Part shown: one piece after another, positions 22,236 through 30,332 of the stretch
Layout: each line of letters begins with the position of its first letter
Position numbering within the stretch: the first letter of the stretch is position 1
Assembly: GCA_947631465.1 (NCBI GenBank)
Contig: CANRLK010000017.1
Span: 1-34,595 of the forward strand
DNA: 34,595 nt
DNA from: an uncultured Clostridia bacterium
GTDB taxonomy: Bacteria > Bacillota > Clostridia > Christensenellales > Borkfalkiaceae
Direction of reading: 5' to 3'
Program-made: the position numbers and the translations under genes
Notes under the pieces: generated by a model
The model's input: only the letters and a program-made list of their open reading frames with translations
Database searches by the model: none
What the model was told of the DNA's origin: nothing

Positions 22236-22261
22236 ATACAGACAGTATGTGCAGGATTTGT

Positions 22262-22275
22262 CCCCGCAAACGGGG
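22262..22275 (+). promoter_or_regulatory. Small hairpin just before the serine dehydratase ribosome site
   Basis: CCCCG-CAAA-CGGGG ends three bases before AAGGAGG. It could tune translation or mark a transcript 5' end. No promoter with good -35 and -10 boxes was found in the 54-base gap. Confidence 0.35.
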
Positions 22276-22289
22276 TCAAGGAGGAATTT

Positions 22290-23504
22290 ATGGAATCTCT
22301 TCGCGAATTTTATAAGGTCGGAACAGGACCTTCGAGCTCGCATACCATGGGCCCGCGCCGCGCCGCGCTCGATTTTATCGAGCGTTGTCCTTCGGCAGTG
22401 CGCTTTCGCGTCGTGCTCTTCGGCTCTCTCGCCGCCACGGGAAAGGGTCACTTGACCGACGAGATCGTCATCAAAACTTTTTCTCCCAAGCCCTGTGAAG
22501 TGATCTTTAACGAGGAAGTGACCGATCTTCCCCATCCCAACGTGCTCGACATCGAGGGCTTCGACGAAAACGGGAACGTTCTTCTCAAAAAGCGGTATCT
22601 CTCGATCGGCGGGGGGAGCATCCGCGTGGACGGCGAGCCCGAGGCTAAGCCCAAGGACGTCTATCCCTTCCGCAATTTCTCCGAGATCCGCGATTACTGC
22701 TTGCAGCGCAACTATACCCTCGACAAACTCGTGTTCGAGTTCGAGGATAAGGACATCTACGCCTTTCTCGCGGGCATTTGGAAGCAAATGCAAGAGACGA
22801 TCTTGCACGGATTAAAGACCGAAGGCAGGCTTCCAGGGAAGCTCAACGTCTGGCGCAAGGCGAAATTTTTGTTTGAGACCGTCGACGAGGACGAAGAGCC
22901 GCAGACCCGCGACAATCGCCTTCTCTGCGCCTTCGCGTTTGCGACGAGCGAGGAGAACGCGTGCGGCGGGACGGTCGTCACCGCTCCGACTTGCGGCGCA
23001 AGCGGCGTACTTCCCGCCGTCCTCTTCTTCATGAGCCGAAAATACGGCTTCTCCGAGAAGAAGATCGTCTCCGCACTCGCCGTTGCGGGCATCATCGGCG
23101 CGATCATCAAGCAAAATGCCTCGGTGAGCGGCGCAGAGGCGGGCTGTCAGGCAGAGATCGGCACGGCGACCACCATGGCTGCCGCCGCCGTCTGTTCCTT
23201 GAACAATTTCTCCATTCAAAAGACCGAGTACGCCGCGGGCATCGCGCTCGAACACCAGCTCGGCTTGACCTGCGACCCCGTCTGCGGATATGTGCAGATC
23301 CCCTGTATCGAGCGCAACGCCGTCGCAAGTCTCCGTGCGATCGTCTCCACAGAGCTTGCCTACGTCCTCACGGGCACGAGAAAGCTCTCCTTCGACCTTG
23401 TCGTCAACGCCATGTACAACACGGGCAAGGACCTCAACGCGCGCTACCGCGAAACGAGCGAAGGCGGGCTCGCCCTGCTCTATCGCGGCATCGGCGGCGA
23501 ATGA
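22290..23504 (+). CDS. sdaA: L-serine dehydratase (L-serine ammonia-lyase), [4Fe-4S] type
   Basis: 404 residues in one chain; converts L-serine to pyruvate and ammonia. Residues ~1-150 are the beta domain, with the GTGPSSSHTMGP motif at 11-22. The alpha domain follows, with TAPTCGASGVLPA and SGAEAGCQAEIG. The iron-sulfur cysteines C286, C328 and C339 keep the 42 and 11 spacing of characterised bacterial enzymes. Bacillus-type enzymes split these domains into two proteins, whereas here they are fused. No C-terminal ACT domain. Ribosome site AAGGAGG at ideal distance. The enzyme is oxygen-sensitive, in line with an anaerobic host. Monocistronic, closed by the terminator at 23612. Confidence 0.93.
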   Translation: MESLREFYKVGTGPSSSHTMGPRRAALDFIERCPSAVRFRVVLFGSLAATGKGHLTDEIVIKTFSPKPCEVIFNEEVTDLPHPNVLDIEGFDENGNVLLKKRYLSIGGGSIRVDGEPEAKPKDVYPFRNFSEIRDYCLQRNYTLDKLVFEFEDKDIYAFLAGIWKQMQETILHGLKTEGRLPGKLNVWRKAKFLFETVDEDEEPQTRDNRLLCAFAFATSEENACGGTVVTAPTCGASGVLPAVLFFMSRKYGFSEKKIVSALAVAGIIGAIIKQNASVSGAEAGCQAEIGTATTMAAAAVCSLNNFSIQKTEYAAGIALEHQLGLTCDPVCGYVQIPCIERNAVASLRAIVSTELAYVLTGTRKLSFDLVVNAMYNTGKDLNARYRETSEGGLALLYRGIGGE

Positions 23505-23611
23505 GCAAAATCGACTGCACGAAAAAATCTCCCCGAACGGAAAAAGGGGGAGAGGGGAAGCTAAAATTCAAAAAACCACGCAAATATTTCGCGCGAAAAT
23601 GAGCGCAAAAG

Positions 23612-23641
23612 AATGCAGCCAAACCATGCGGCTGCATTTTT
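23612..23641. terminator. Bidirectional terminator between sdaA and the TSCPD gene
   Basis: AATGCAGCC (23612-23620) pairs with GGCTGCATT (23630-23638), followed by a T-run on the plus strand and CTTTTG on the minus strand. It serves both convergent genes. Confidence 0.8.
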
Positions 23642-23667
23642 ATTAAAATTCTTTGCAAAAAAGAAGG

Positions 23668-23919
23668 TCAGTCCTCGTTTTTGAGCTGTTCTTCGAGCGC
23701 TTTTGCGAGCTGGTCGGGGCAGGAAGTGTTCTGTTTGCAGCGGATGCCTTTGAGAAGGGGAATGACCTCGGAAGCGAGCCGACCCTCGACGAGCCGACCG
23801 ATCCCCTGCAAGTTGCCGCTGCAACCGCCGATGAATTTCAAGTTGTGGATGCGCTTTTCGCTGTCGAGATCGAAAACGATCTCCTTGGAGCAAGTGCCTT
23901 TTGTGGAATAAGTGATCAT
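23668..23919 (-). CDS. TSCPD-domain protein (TIGR03905-type)
   Basis: 83 residues. Four cysteines in the family positions: GTCSKEI near the start, GGCSGNLQG in the middle, and GIRCKQNTSCPDQLA giving the TSCPD signature near the end. The domain resembles the C-terminal zinc-binding module of some ribonucleotide reductases, but stand-alone members have no established role. Ribosome site GAGGT six bases before the ATG. It follows the DUF4364 gene by 13 bases and shares its operon. Confidence 0.88.
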   Translation of the reverse strand: MITYSTKGTCSKEIVFDLDSEKRIHNLKFIGGCSGNLQGIGRLVEGRLASEVIPLLKGIRCKQNTSCPDQLAKALEEQLKNED

Positions 23920-23932
23920 GAATGTACCTCGT

Positions 23933-24457
23933 TTAGTCTACGAGCGTATCGTAGACGGCGGAAAAAAGCTCTTTTGCTTTGGATTCCCATTGTTTGTAGA
24001 TGGTGCTCGCGGTCTTTTTGTCGGGGACGACGAATTTGAGTTCGAGCATCGGCTGGACGGGGGCGAGGATCTTCAAAAAGACCGTATACGAGCCGTCCTT
24101 GTTTTGATAGTAGTCCGCCTTGCACTGCTGTTTGTTGCGATATTTGGCGGCGTTGGTCTTGACGAAGCGGGAGATCTCTTCTCTCAGGCTTCTCGGGATA
24201 TTGATATAGAAGTTTGCGAGCGTCTCCCGTCCTTCGGGCGTGATCGTGTAGAGGGGTTCGTCGCCGCTCGGGATCTCGCAGATGAACTCGTTGTTGACGA
24301 GGGTCGGAATGAGCGTTCTGCAATCCATGTAGTTGATCCACTCGTTTGAGGACGTGCAGATGTCGATGACCGTTCGCTCCGACAGCGGACACTCCATTTT
24401 GTCGAACACGAAGAGAATGATTAACTTATTGGTGGAGGTTTCGCCCTTGATTTGCAT
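23933..24457 (-). CDS. DUF4364 family winged-helix-like protein
   Basis: 174 residues from the ATG at 24457, which has AAAGGAAA five bases upstream. An in-frame ATG at 24481 is possible, but its ribosome site overlaps the predicted transcription start, so I prefer the shorter form. The chain has the clostridial DUF4364 pattern: a TNKLIILFVFDKMECPLSE winged-helix start, NYMDCRTLIPTLVN, PLYTITPEGRETLANF and a beta-rich C-terminal half (LELKFVVPD). The fold suggests a DNA-binding regulator; targets are unknown. First gene of a two-gene operon with the TSCPD protein and divergent from the gene at 24650. Confidence 0.85.
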   Translation of the reverse strand: MQIKGETSTNKLIILFVFDKMECPLSERTVIDICTSSNEWINYMDCRTLIPTLVNNEFICEIPSGDEPLYTITPEGRETLANFYINIPRSLREEISRFVKTNAAKYRNKQQCKADYYQNKDGSYTVFLKILAPVQPMLELKFVVPDKKTASTIYKQWESKAKELFSAVYDTLVD

Positions 24458-24498
24458 GATTTTCCTTTGTGATCGGCTCATCGGAGCATATTTCCTTT

Positions 24499-24527
24499 AT
24501 TATATCGAATATCATAAGAAAAATCAA
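24499..24527 (-). promoter_or_regulatory. Promoter of the DUF4364-TSCPD operon
   Basis: On the minus strand TTGATT (24527-24522), 17 bases, TATAAT (24504-24499). Expected start near 24492. Confidence 0.7.
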
Positions 24528-24548
24528 GATTTTTTCTGTGAAATTCTT

Positions 24549-24577
24549 TTGTTTTCTTTCATGTTTTGTGCTATAAT
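24549..24577 (+). promoter_or_regulatory. Promoter of the 24650 gene-NUDIX operon
   Basis: TTGTTT (24549-24554), 17 bases, TATAAT (24572-24577) with an extended TG motif (TGC before the -10). Confidence 0.65.
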
Positions 24578-24649
24578 AGAGATAAACTTGGAAAAAAGTC
24601 TTGAAAGGACGCAAGATACTGAAAAAACCACCGAAGATTAGGAGATAAC

Positions 24650-25366
24650 ATGGAAGCAGATACTTCTTCGATGCAGCGGTTTTTCGCCGCCTGCGACGAT
24701 CTTTTGGAGAGCAAACATTTCTTCGCCGAAAAGAAGATCGAGGCGCTCATGCGTTCGATCTCGGAGTGCGACGAACTCTTGGCGCTGTTTACGCAGCTCA
24801 TGCGCGGGTTCGACTACAATGCGGCAAAGCGCGCCTATCTCAAAGAGCCCGAAGAAACGCATACCGCCCGCGGCGCGGCGTACCTCCCCGCCGACGAGAG
24901 CGAACTGCTCGCCTTCGTGTTCTGCCTTTTGATGGAGATCGATCTCAAAGAAGTGCGCTTTTCCGATCTTCTGCTCCGCTATTTCTATATCGACGGCAGT
25001 CTCACCGCGAGCTATGCGCTCTTTGTGCAGCAGGTCATCCGTCCGTTCAGGGACGTCGTGCGCACCTGCTTTCCCGACGCGGGCAAATGGGGAAGCCCGT
25101 CCATGCAGCGCAAGAAAGAGGACGGCATTTTGGAGGCGATCTCGGGAAAACTCGCCGAGGAACGCGCGAATTTGCCCAGCCTTCGGCTCAGCGAAGAGGA
25201 TTTCCGCGGCGGCGGCGTGATGCTCGCGGAGATGAAGGTCGCGATCGACCGCAGAGACATCCCAGAGCTCAAAGCGCTCCTTTGCGGATACTACTATTTC
25301 CTCCGCACGACGCGCACGACCTCGAAAAGCAGCAGCGAGATGTTCATGCTCGCCCAAGAGCTTTGA
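24650..25366 (+). CDS. Uncharacterised helical protein
   Basis: 238 residues, apparently all-helical and cytoplasmic, with no signal peptide or membrane segment. I do not recognise a family. Visible features are a regular pattern of acidic and leucine-rich helices (AEKKIEALMRSISECDELLA, FVFCLLMEIDLKEVRF) and a tyrosine cluster (CGYYYFLRTTRTT) near the C-terminus. Four or five scattered cysteines do not form a metal motif. Ribosome site TTAGGAGA. The NUDIX hydrolase follows by 15 bases, so the two are probably co-transcribed, but nothing in the chain points to nucleotide metabolism. Confidence 0.75.
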   Translation: MEADTSSMQRFFAACDDLLESKHFFAEKKIEALMRSISECDELLALFTQLMRGFDYNAAKRAYLKEPEETHTARGAAYLPADESELLAFVFCLLMEIDLKEVRFSDLLLRYFYIDGSLTASYALFVQQVIRPFRDVVRTCFPDAGKWGSPSMQRKKEDGILEAISGKLAEERANLPSLRLSEEDFRGGGVMLAEMKVAIDRRDIPELKALLCGYYYFLRTTRTTSKSSSEMFMLAQEL

Positions 25367-25381
25367 AAAAAGGAGAACATT

Positions 25382-25912
25382 TTGGAGTTCACCGAAAAGA
25401 CCTGTCAAACAAAGACCGTGTACGAGGGAAAGATTTTAACGCTTGAACGGGACGACGTTTTGCTCCCGGGCGGCAAGGCGGGCGTTCGCGAAGTAGTCCG
25501 CCATGCGGGCGGCGCGTGCGTCCTGTATGTAAAGGACGGCAAAGTTGCGCTCGTCAGGCAGTTCCGCTATCCCTATCAGGAAGAGCTTTTGGAGCTGCCC
25601 GCGGGCAAGCTCAACCGCGGCGAAGATCCGCTTCTTGCCGCAAAGCGCGAGCTGGAAGAGGAGACTGGCGTCATTGCAAAAACGCTTCGCCCGCTCTTGA
25701 CCCTGTATCCTTCGCCCGGGTATTCCGACGAGAAGATCTATATTTACGAGGCGACGGAGACCGAGGAGGGGGAGCAGCATCTTGACGAGGACGAATTTTT
25801 GAGCGTCTCATATGTGCCGCTCGAAGAGGCGTATGAGATGATTAGAAATGGCGAGATCCGCGACGCCAAAACTATAGCTGGGTTGCTTTTTAGACGGGCG
25901 CTCTTTCCATAA
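25382..25912 (+). CDS. NUDIX hydrolase, ADP-ribose pyrophosphatase type
   Basis: 176 residues from a TTG with AAAGGAG upstream. The Nudix box is complete from G75 to V97 (G-x5-E81-x7-R89-E90-x2-E93-E94-x-G96). The upstream FRYPYQEELLELPAG and downstream YPSPGYSDEKIYIY are typical of ADP-ribose pyrophosphatases, which split ADP-ribose into AMP and ribose 5-phosphate using Mg2+. Cytoplasmic. The last residues, RALFP, and the stop are encoded by a dispersed repeat that also ends the ATP-grasp gene at 30332, so the C-terminus has been capped by repeat DNA. Confidence 0.92.
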   Translation: MEFTEKTCQTKTVYEGKILTLERDDVLLPGGKAGVREVVRHAGGACVLYVKDGKVALVRQFRYPYQEELLELPAGKLNRGEDPLLAAKRELEEETGVIAKTLRPLLTLYPSPGYSDEKIYIYEATETEEGEQHLDEDEFLSVSYVPLEEAYEMIRNGEIRDAKTIAGLLFRRALFP

Positions 25913-26148
25913 GCGGCGCAATACTGCGTCGAGCTTGCGTTTTCCCTCGGTCATTTACGATTTTAGTAAACTCCCTTCGGGAAATCCGCGCTCTCCTTGT
26001 CTTGCTTGCTTCTGAAAAGAGTAACGGTGACGGGCAGTCACAAGGTGCGCTTCGCGCCTTATTTTCTTGCCCACCCCTTGAGGGGTGGGTGGCACGAGTT
26101 TTGCGAGTGACGGAAGGGGTGTAACAACATAAATCAACATAAAAAATC
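25897..26148. repeat. Dispersed repeat block behind the NUDIX gene
   Basis: Starts with the GCTCTTTCCATAA phrase that forms the gene's last codons and includes CGCAATAC...GCTTGCG, shared with 30318-30365. A TTCTGAAAAGAGTAACGG hairpin unit lies at 26004-26035. A CCCACCCCTTGAGGGGTGGG stem lies near 26069-26090, then a GGAAGGGGTGTAACAAC phrase also seen near 16556 and 30868. Confidence 0.65.
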
Positions 26149-26176
26149 ACGCCGCCCGCGAGTTCGCGGGCGGCGT
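26149..26176 (-). terminator. Strong terminator of the small Gly/Cys gene
   Basis: CGCCGCCCGCG-AGTT-CGCGGGCGGCG is a perfect 11-bp GC stem. On the minus strand it is followed by TGATTTTTTATG. Confidence 0.8.
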
Positions 26177-26219
26177 TTTGAGTCAAAAGCGGGCAGACCG
26201 ATTGTTTGCGGCCTGAATG

Positions 26220-26408
26220 TCAGTTGTTGTTGCAGCCGCAGCCGTTCCCGCCCAAGATGTTGCCGAGCGTCCCGTTCTTATACGTGCAGTACAACAGCGC
26301 TACCAGGAACGGAAGCCCGCAGCCGGAGAATACGCTCGAACTGAAAACGTTTCCGCCTGATCCGAGAATGAGCAGGATGATGAGAATCCAAAGAATATTG
26401 CCATTCAT
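26220..26408 (-). CDS. Small membrane protein with Gly/Cys/Asn tail
   Basis: 62 residues. An N-terminal hydrophobic helix (ILWILIILLILG) is followed by a Gly/Ser stretch, a second hydrophobic segment (LPFLVALLYCTY) and a GNGCGCNNN tail. Small clostridial and bacillar proteins of this composition are often found in spore or envelope fractions, but no function can be assigned. The ribosome site CAAGGAGG and the strong terminator downstream support it as a real, expressed gene. Monocistronic. Confidence 0.75.
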   Translation of the reverse strand: MNGNILWILIILLILGSGGNVFSSSVFSGCGLPFLVALLYCTYKNGTLGNILGGNGCGCNNN

Positions 26409-26526
26409 AGTTTTTCCTCCTTGAATGCGGCTGTGAGAAGGTATGTAGTTTTGTTTTCATAGCCGCTTCTACCTTATCGTATGACCTTGGAAGCAAAAAT
26501 TGTTCCGCAAAACTCGGTTCATTCCC

Positions 26527-26555
26527 TTGCCAACGTCGTGCTTTTTTGCTATAAT
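26527..26555 (+). promoter_or_regulatory. Promoter of the ECF-coaX-hom-ATP-grasp operon
   Basis: TTGCCA (26527-26532), 17 bases, TATAAT (26550-26555). The leader is about 110 bases; I do not recognise a riboswitch in it. Confidence 0.65.
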
Positions 26556-26672
26556 ACAGGAGATGTGCCGTTCGGCGGAAGAACACGGAGACGGTTTTAT
26601 CCCGCTTGGGGCGCGTCAAAAATCTTTTTTTGTCACGGATATTCCATTGACGGAAATCCGATGGAGGCTTTT

Positions 26673-27443
26673 ATGAAAGCAGAAACAACCAAACCCTCGT
26701 TTCCTTCCAGAGTGAAGGAATATTTTGCCGCAAACCGCGTGTTTTCGGCAAGAAACGTCGCCTATCTTGCAGTGCTCCTTTCGCTCGTATTGGTATTGCA
26801 GATCTGGGGCGGACTCATTCAGATCGCGGGACTATCGTTAAGTTTCGTACTCGTGCCCATCGTGCTCGGCGGCATTTTGCTCGGCTGGGGCGCGGGCGCA
26901 TTCCTCGGCTTTGCGTTCGGCTTCGTCACGCTTATGTACGGCGTTGCGGGCGCAGAACCCTTCACTGCATTCCTCTTCAACAATTCCCCCGTGATGACGG
27001 TCTTGATCTGTCTTGTCAAGGGCACTGCGGCAGGCGTTGTCCCCGCGCTCTTGTATAAGCTCTTAAAGCGGAAGAGCACCTTTTTGGCGGCAGTCGTCGC
27101 TTCGCTCTCCGCACCCATCGTCAATACGGGCATTTTTGTCTTGGGCTGTCTCATGATCAGCGGCACGCTTGCGGGCTGGATTCAATCCCTTGTCGATGCG
27201 GGCGCGATGACCGAGACCGTCCCCGTCGCCTATTACATCTTTATCGGGCTTGCGGGGTGGAACTTCCTCATCGAGTTTGCGATCAACCTCGTGCTTGCGC
27301 CCGCCATTCATCGGGTCGTGCTCGTCGTTGAAAAGCAGATCTCGACGAAAAAGCACAAGCCGCACGAAACGACAGGGGAGTCCCAGGAATTGAAAGAAGA
27401 ACAAAGAGAACCACTTTCCGAAGAAGGAAATCAAGAAATATGA
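26673..27443 (+). CDS. ECF transporter S component, probably for pantothenate
   Basis: 256 residues from the ATG at 26673 with GGAGG just upstream; earlier in-frame starts fall in the leader. About six hydrophobic segments between residues 20 and 210, including GGILLGWGAGAFLGFAFGFV and a conserved small-residue LSFVLVPIVLGG helix, match the ECF substrate-binding (S) membrane family. The C-terminal ~35 residues are charged and hydrophilic. S components capture a vitamin and pair with a shared EcfAAT module encoded elsewhere. The gene overlaps coaX by 4 bases, so pantothenate is the likely substrate (PanT-like). This is inference from context, not from binding residues. Confidence 0.8.
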   Translation: MKAETTKPSFPSRVKEYFAANRVFSARNVAYLAVLLSLVLVLQIWGGLIQIAGLSLSFVLVPIVLGGILLGWGAGAFLGFAFGFVTLMYGVAGAEPFTAFLFNNSPVMTVLICLVKGTAAGVVPALLYKLLKRKSTFLAAVVASLSAPIVNTGIFVLGCLMISGTLAGWIQSLVDAGAMTETVPVAYYIFIGLAGWNFLIEFAINLVLAPAIHRVVLVVEKQISTKKHKPHETTGESQELKEEQREPLSEEGNQEI

Positions 27444-28225
27444 TCATTTGTATCGACGTAGGCAACACGAACATCAAATACGGCGTATTTGAAGGCGAGG
27501 CGCTTATCAATTCCTTTCGCGTCTCCACGGATCTTAAACGCACGTCCGACGAATACGGCACGCAGCTGGTGTCCATGCTCGCGGCGCGGGGGCTCGACGC
27601 AAAGAGCTTTGAGGGCGGCATCATTTCCTCGGTCGTGCCCTCGCTCGACTTCACCATGGAGCGCATGCTCGACTATTATCTCGGCGTAAAGCCCCTTCAA
27701 ATCGCCCCAGGGCTCAAAACGGGGCTCAAAATGCGGGCGGACAACGCCAGAGAAGTCGGCGCGGACCGCATCGTCAACAACGTCGCCGCGCTCCACAAGT
27801 ACGGCTCGGGCAAGCCCATGGTCGTCATCGACTTCGGCACGGCTACGACCTTTAACATTCTGAGCGAAGCGGGTGAGTTCATCGGCGGCGTGATCGCACC
27901 GGGGATCAAGGGCTCGCTCGACAGCCTTGTCGACGGCACGGCGAAACTTCCGCGCGTCGAGATCGAAGTCCCGAAGAGCGTCATTGCGACGAGCACGGTC
28001 ACCAACATGCAGGCGGGCATCGTGTTCGGGTTTGCGGGGCTCGTCGAGTACATCGTCAAAAAGATCAAGGCGGAGCTCAAAACCGACGAGCTCGTGACGA
28101 TCGCGACGGGCGGCTTTTCCGAGGTCATGGCGCGCGAGAGCAAGAGCATCACCTATGTCGATAAGACACTGACCTTATACGGCTTGAAATATCTATACGA
28201 TTTGAACACGGAGGGCGTAAAATGA
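27440..28225 (+). CDS. coaX: Type III pantothenate kinase
   Basis: 261 residues; phosphorylates pantothenate, the first step of coenzyme A synthesis. The ASKHA-fold motifs are clear: DVGNTNIKYGVF at the phosphate loop (D6), EVGADRIVNNVAA and VIDFGTATTFN in the middle, GGVIAPGIKGSLDSL next and IATGGFSEVM near the end. Length is normal for CoaX. It starts inside the stop of the ECF gene (ATGA) and ends in a 4-base overlap with the homoserine dehydrogenase gene, so the three are translationally coupled. Confidence 0.95.
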   Translation: MIICIDVGNTNIKYGVFEGEALINSFRVSTDLKRTSDEYGTQLVSMLAARGLDAKSFEGGIISSVVPSLDFTMERMLDYYLGVKPLQIAPGLKTGLKMRADNAREVGADRIVNNVAALHKYGSGKPMVVIDFGTATTFNILSEAGEFIGGVIAPGIKGSLDSLVDGTAKLPRVEIEVPKSVIATSTVTNMQAGIVFGFAGLVEYIVKKIKAELKTDELVTIATGGFSEVMARESKSITYVDKTLTLYGLKYLYDLNTEGVK

Positions 28226-29484
28226 GAAAAGTCGGCGTTGCGATCTTGGGCTTGGGGGTCGTCGGCGGGGGAACGTACCGCATTTTGAAGAGCCATCGGG
28301 AGTTCTATCAAAAGACGCAGGGGCTCGACCTTACCGTCGAGAGCGTCTTAGAGCCCGACAAGGCAAAGCTCGACGCGCTCGGCGTAGACCCTTCGATCGT
28401 CGCATCCAACATTGCGGAAGTCGTCTGCAATCCCGATGTTACGATCATCGTCGAGTGTATCGGCGGCGACGGTGCGGCGCGGGACTATGTGCTTGCGGCG
28501 TTGTATGCGGGAAAGACCGTTGTCACGTCCAATAAACTGCTCTATGCAAAGCACTCGGAAGAGCTCGAACGGGCGGCGCGGCAGCACAATGCGGGGCTTC
28601 AACTCGAAGCGAGCTGCATGGGCGGCGTGCCGATCGTCAGAACTCTTTTGAGCGGCTTACAGGCGAATATCATCACGTCCATGGTCGGGATCGTCAACGG
28701 CACGACCAACTACATTCTTACGAAAATGACCGAAGAGGGCGCAAGTTATGAAGAGGCGCTTGAAAATGCGCGCAGGCTCGGCTATGCCGAGTCCGACCCC
28801 GAGGCGGATGTCGAAGGCTATGACGCCGTCTATAAACTCTCCATTCTTTCGTCTCTTGCCTTCCATACCAAAATTCCCGTCGATAAGATCTACCGCGAAG
28901 GACTTTCGAAGATCACCAAGGACGAGATCTCCTGCGCGGGCAAGCTCGGGTATGTGTTGAAGCTCGTCGCGGTCGGCAGACAGTCGGGGCAGGGGGTGGA
29001 ACTTCGGGTGCATCCCGCGTTCGTGCCCAAGGAACATCCGCTTGCGAGCGTGGGCGGGTGCTTCAACGCGATCTTTTTGAGGGGGGACAGTGTCGGCGAG
29101 ACGATGCTCTACGGCTCGGGCGCGGGCGCGCTTCCGACGGGCAGCGCGATGGTCAGCGACGTGATCTATGCCGCGAAGCACATCGACGAGATCTCTTCGG
29201 GCAGAAAGGCGATCGCGGATAAGGTCAAGATCGTCACCGACTTTCAGAGCGGATTCTTCCTTCGCCTGCGTCTTGCGGATGCGTCCGACGGGCTGAGCAA
29301 GACGACCGCGCTCTTTGCGCGCAAGGGCATTTCGATCAAGAAGCTCCATCGCTTAGACGGCGACGGAAAGGCCTTGCTCCTCGTCACCGAGGAGACCAAG
29401 GAATCGACCCTTCACGCCGCCATCGGAAAGCTCGCGGAAGGGGGCGTGGCGGAGAACGATCTGCTTCTTCGCGTTATCTCTTGA
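28222..29484 (+). CDS. hom: Homoserine dehydrogenase
   Basis: 420 residues; reduces aspartate semialdehyde to homoserine with NAD(P)H, the branch to threonine and methionine. The N-terminal Rossmann motif is GLGVVGGG (~10-17). The signature core includes VTSNKLLYAKH, QLEASCMGGVPIVRTL (usual EASVGGGIPI altered to EASCMGGVPI), VGIVNGTTNYILTKM and the catalytic DPEADVEGYDAVYKLSIL region. The C-terminal ~75 residues form an ACT domain (FFLRLRLADASDGLSKTTAL), suggesting feedback control, typically by threonine. It overlaps coaX by 4 bases and the ATP-grasp gene by 1 base. Confidence 0.94.
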   Translation: MRKVGVAILGLGVVGGGTYRILKSHREFYQKTQGLDLTVESVLEPDKAKLDALGVDPSIVASNIAEVVCNPDVTIIVECIGGDGAARDYVLAALYAGKTVVTSNKLLYAKHSEELERAARQHNAGLQLEASCMGGVPIVRTLLSGLQANIITSMVGIVNGTTNYILTKMTEEGASYEEALENARRLGYAESDPEADVEGYDAVYKLSILSSLAFHTKIPVDKIYREGLSKITKDEISCAGKLGYVLKLVAVGRQSGQGVELRVHPAFVPKEHPLASVGGCFNAIFLRGDSVGETMLYGSGAGALPTGSAMVSDVIYAAKHIDEISSGRKAIADKVKIVTDFQSGFFLRLRLADASDGLSKTTALFARKGISIKKLHRLDGDGKALLLVTEETKESTLHAAIGKLAEGGVAENDLLLRVIS

Positions 29485-30332
29485 TGAAAAACGGGATCAT
29501 TGTTGTCAATGCCTATACCGAAAGCGAGCATGAGCTCAACCAATCCAAGCGCCTGTCTATGGAACTTGAAGCGCGCGGGGTAAAGGCGGAGATCGTGCGC
29601 AATTCTCCTGCGGTGTTTGACGCCGCAGGGGATTTTTGCGTTTATCTCGACAAGGATAAATACGCCGCCGCAAGGCTCGAACGAAAGTTTCGGCTGTTCA
29701 ACCGCGCAAAGGCGATCGAGATCTGCGACGACAAGATGCTGACTTGCCTCGCGCTCGACGGATTTCCGATGCCCGAGACGGTTTCGTCCCTGCTCTGCTA
29801 TAATCCAAACGGCGATCAAAGCGCGCTTCTTCGCTATGCCGAAGAGAAGCTGAAATTTCCCATGGTCGTGAAGGAGTGCTTCGGTTCGCTCGGGAAACAG
29901 GTCTATCTCGCGCAAAATCGGGAGGAACTTTTTGAGCTGGCAGAGAAGCTGAAATATAAGCCTCACTTATACCAAAGGTTTGTTTCGGAGAGCGCGGGAA
30001 AAGATCTGAGGGTGATCGTGGTGGGGGGCAAGGCGATTGCCTGCATGCGTCGGGTTTCGGAGAACGACTTCCGTTCCAACGCGGAGCTTGGCGGGAGAGG
30101 GGAGGTGTATCCGCTGGACGAGCGGGCGCGTGCGCTTTCCGAGGCGATCGCGCGGCGGCTCGATCTTGATTTTTGCGGCGTGGATCTTCTGTTCGGGAAA
30201 GAGGGGTACTTGGTCTGCGAGGTGAACTCGAACGCTTTCTTTGGCACGATCGAGCGGGTAACGGGGGTTTCGGTGGCGTCCCAATACGCCCAACATATAG
30301 TTGGGTGTATATATGGGGGGCTCTTTCCATAA
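29484..30332 (+). CDS. RimK-like ATP-grasp ligase
   Basis: 282 residues from the ATG that shares its A with the hom stop. The ATP-grasp features are KFPMVVKECFGSLGKQVYL (ATP-binding lysine and loop), LYQRFVSESAGKDLRVIVVGG, ACMRRVSENDFRSNAELGG, and FCGVDLLF with CEVNSNAFF (Mg2+ ligands). This places it with RimK/LysX-type ligases that join an amino acid to a carboxylate. The substrate is unknown; co-transcription with hom and coaX hints at amino-acid or cofactor chemistry. The N-terminus (GIIVVNAYTESEHELNQSKR) matches the pre-grasp domain of this subgroup. The final GGLFP and stop come from the same dispersed repeat that ends the NUDIX gene. Confidence 0.85.
   Translation: MKNGIIVVNAYTESEHELNQSKRLSMELEARGVKAEIVRNSPAVFDAAGDFCVYLDKDKYAAARLERKFRLFNRAKAIEICDDKMLTCLALDGFPMPETVSSLLCYNPNGDQSALLRYAEEKLKFPMVVKECFGSLGKQVYLAQNREELFELAEKLKYKPHLYQRFVSESAGKDLRVIVVGGKAIACMRRVSENDFRSNAELGGRGEVYPLDERARALSEAIARRLDLDFCGVDLLFGKEGYLVCEVNSNAFFGTIERVTGVSVASQYAQHIVGCIYGGLFP

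Noticed and set aside
26556..26672. Riboswitch in the ~110-base leader of the ECF operon
   Set aside because: No recognisable aptamer core; only weak stems. Left as an unassigned leader.
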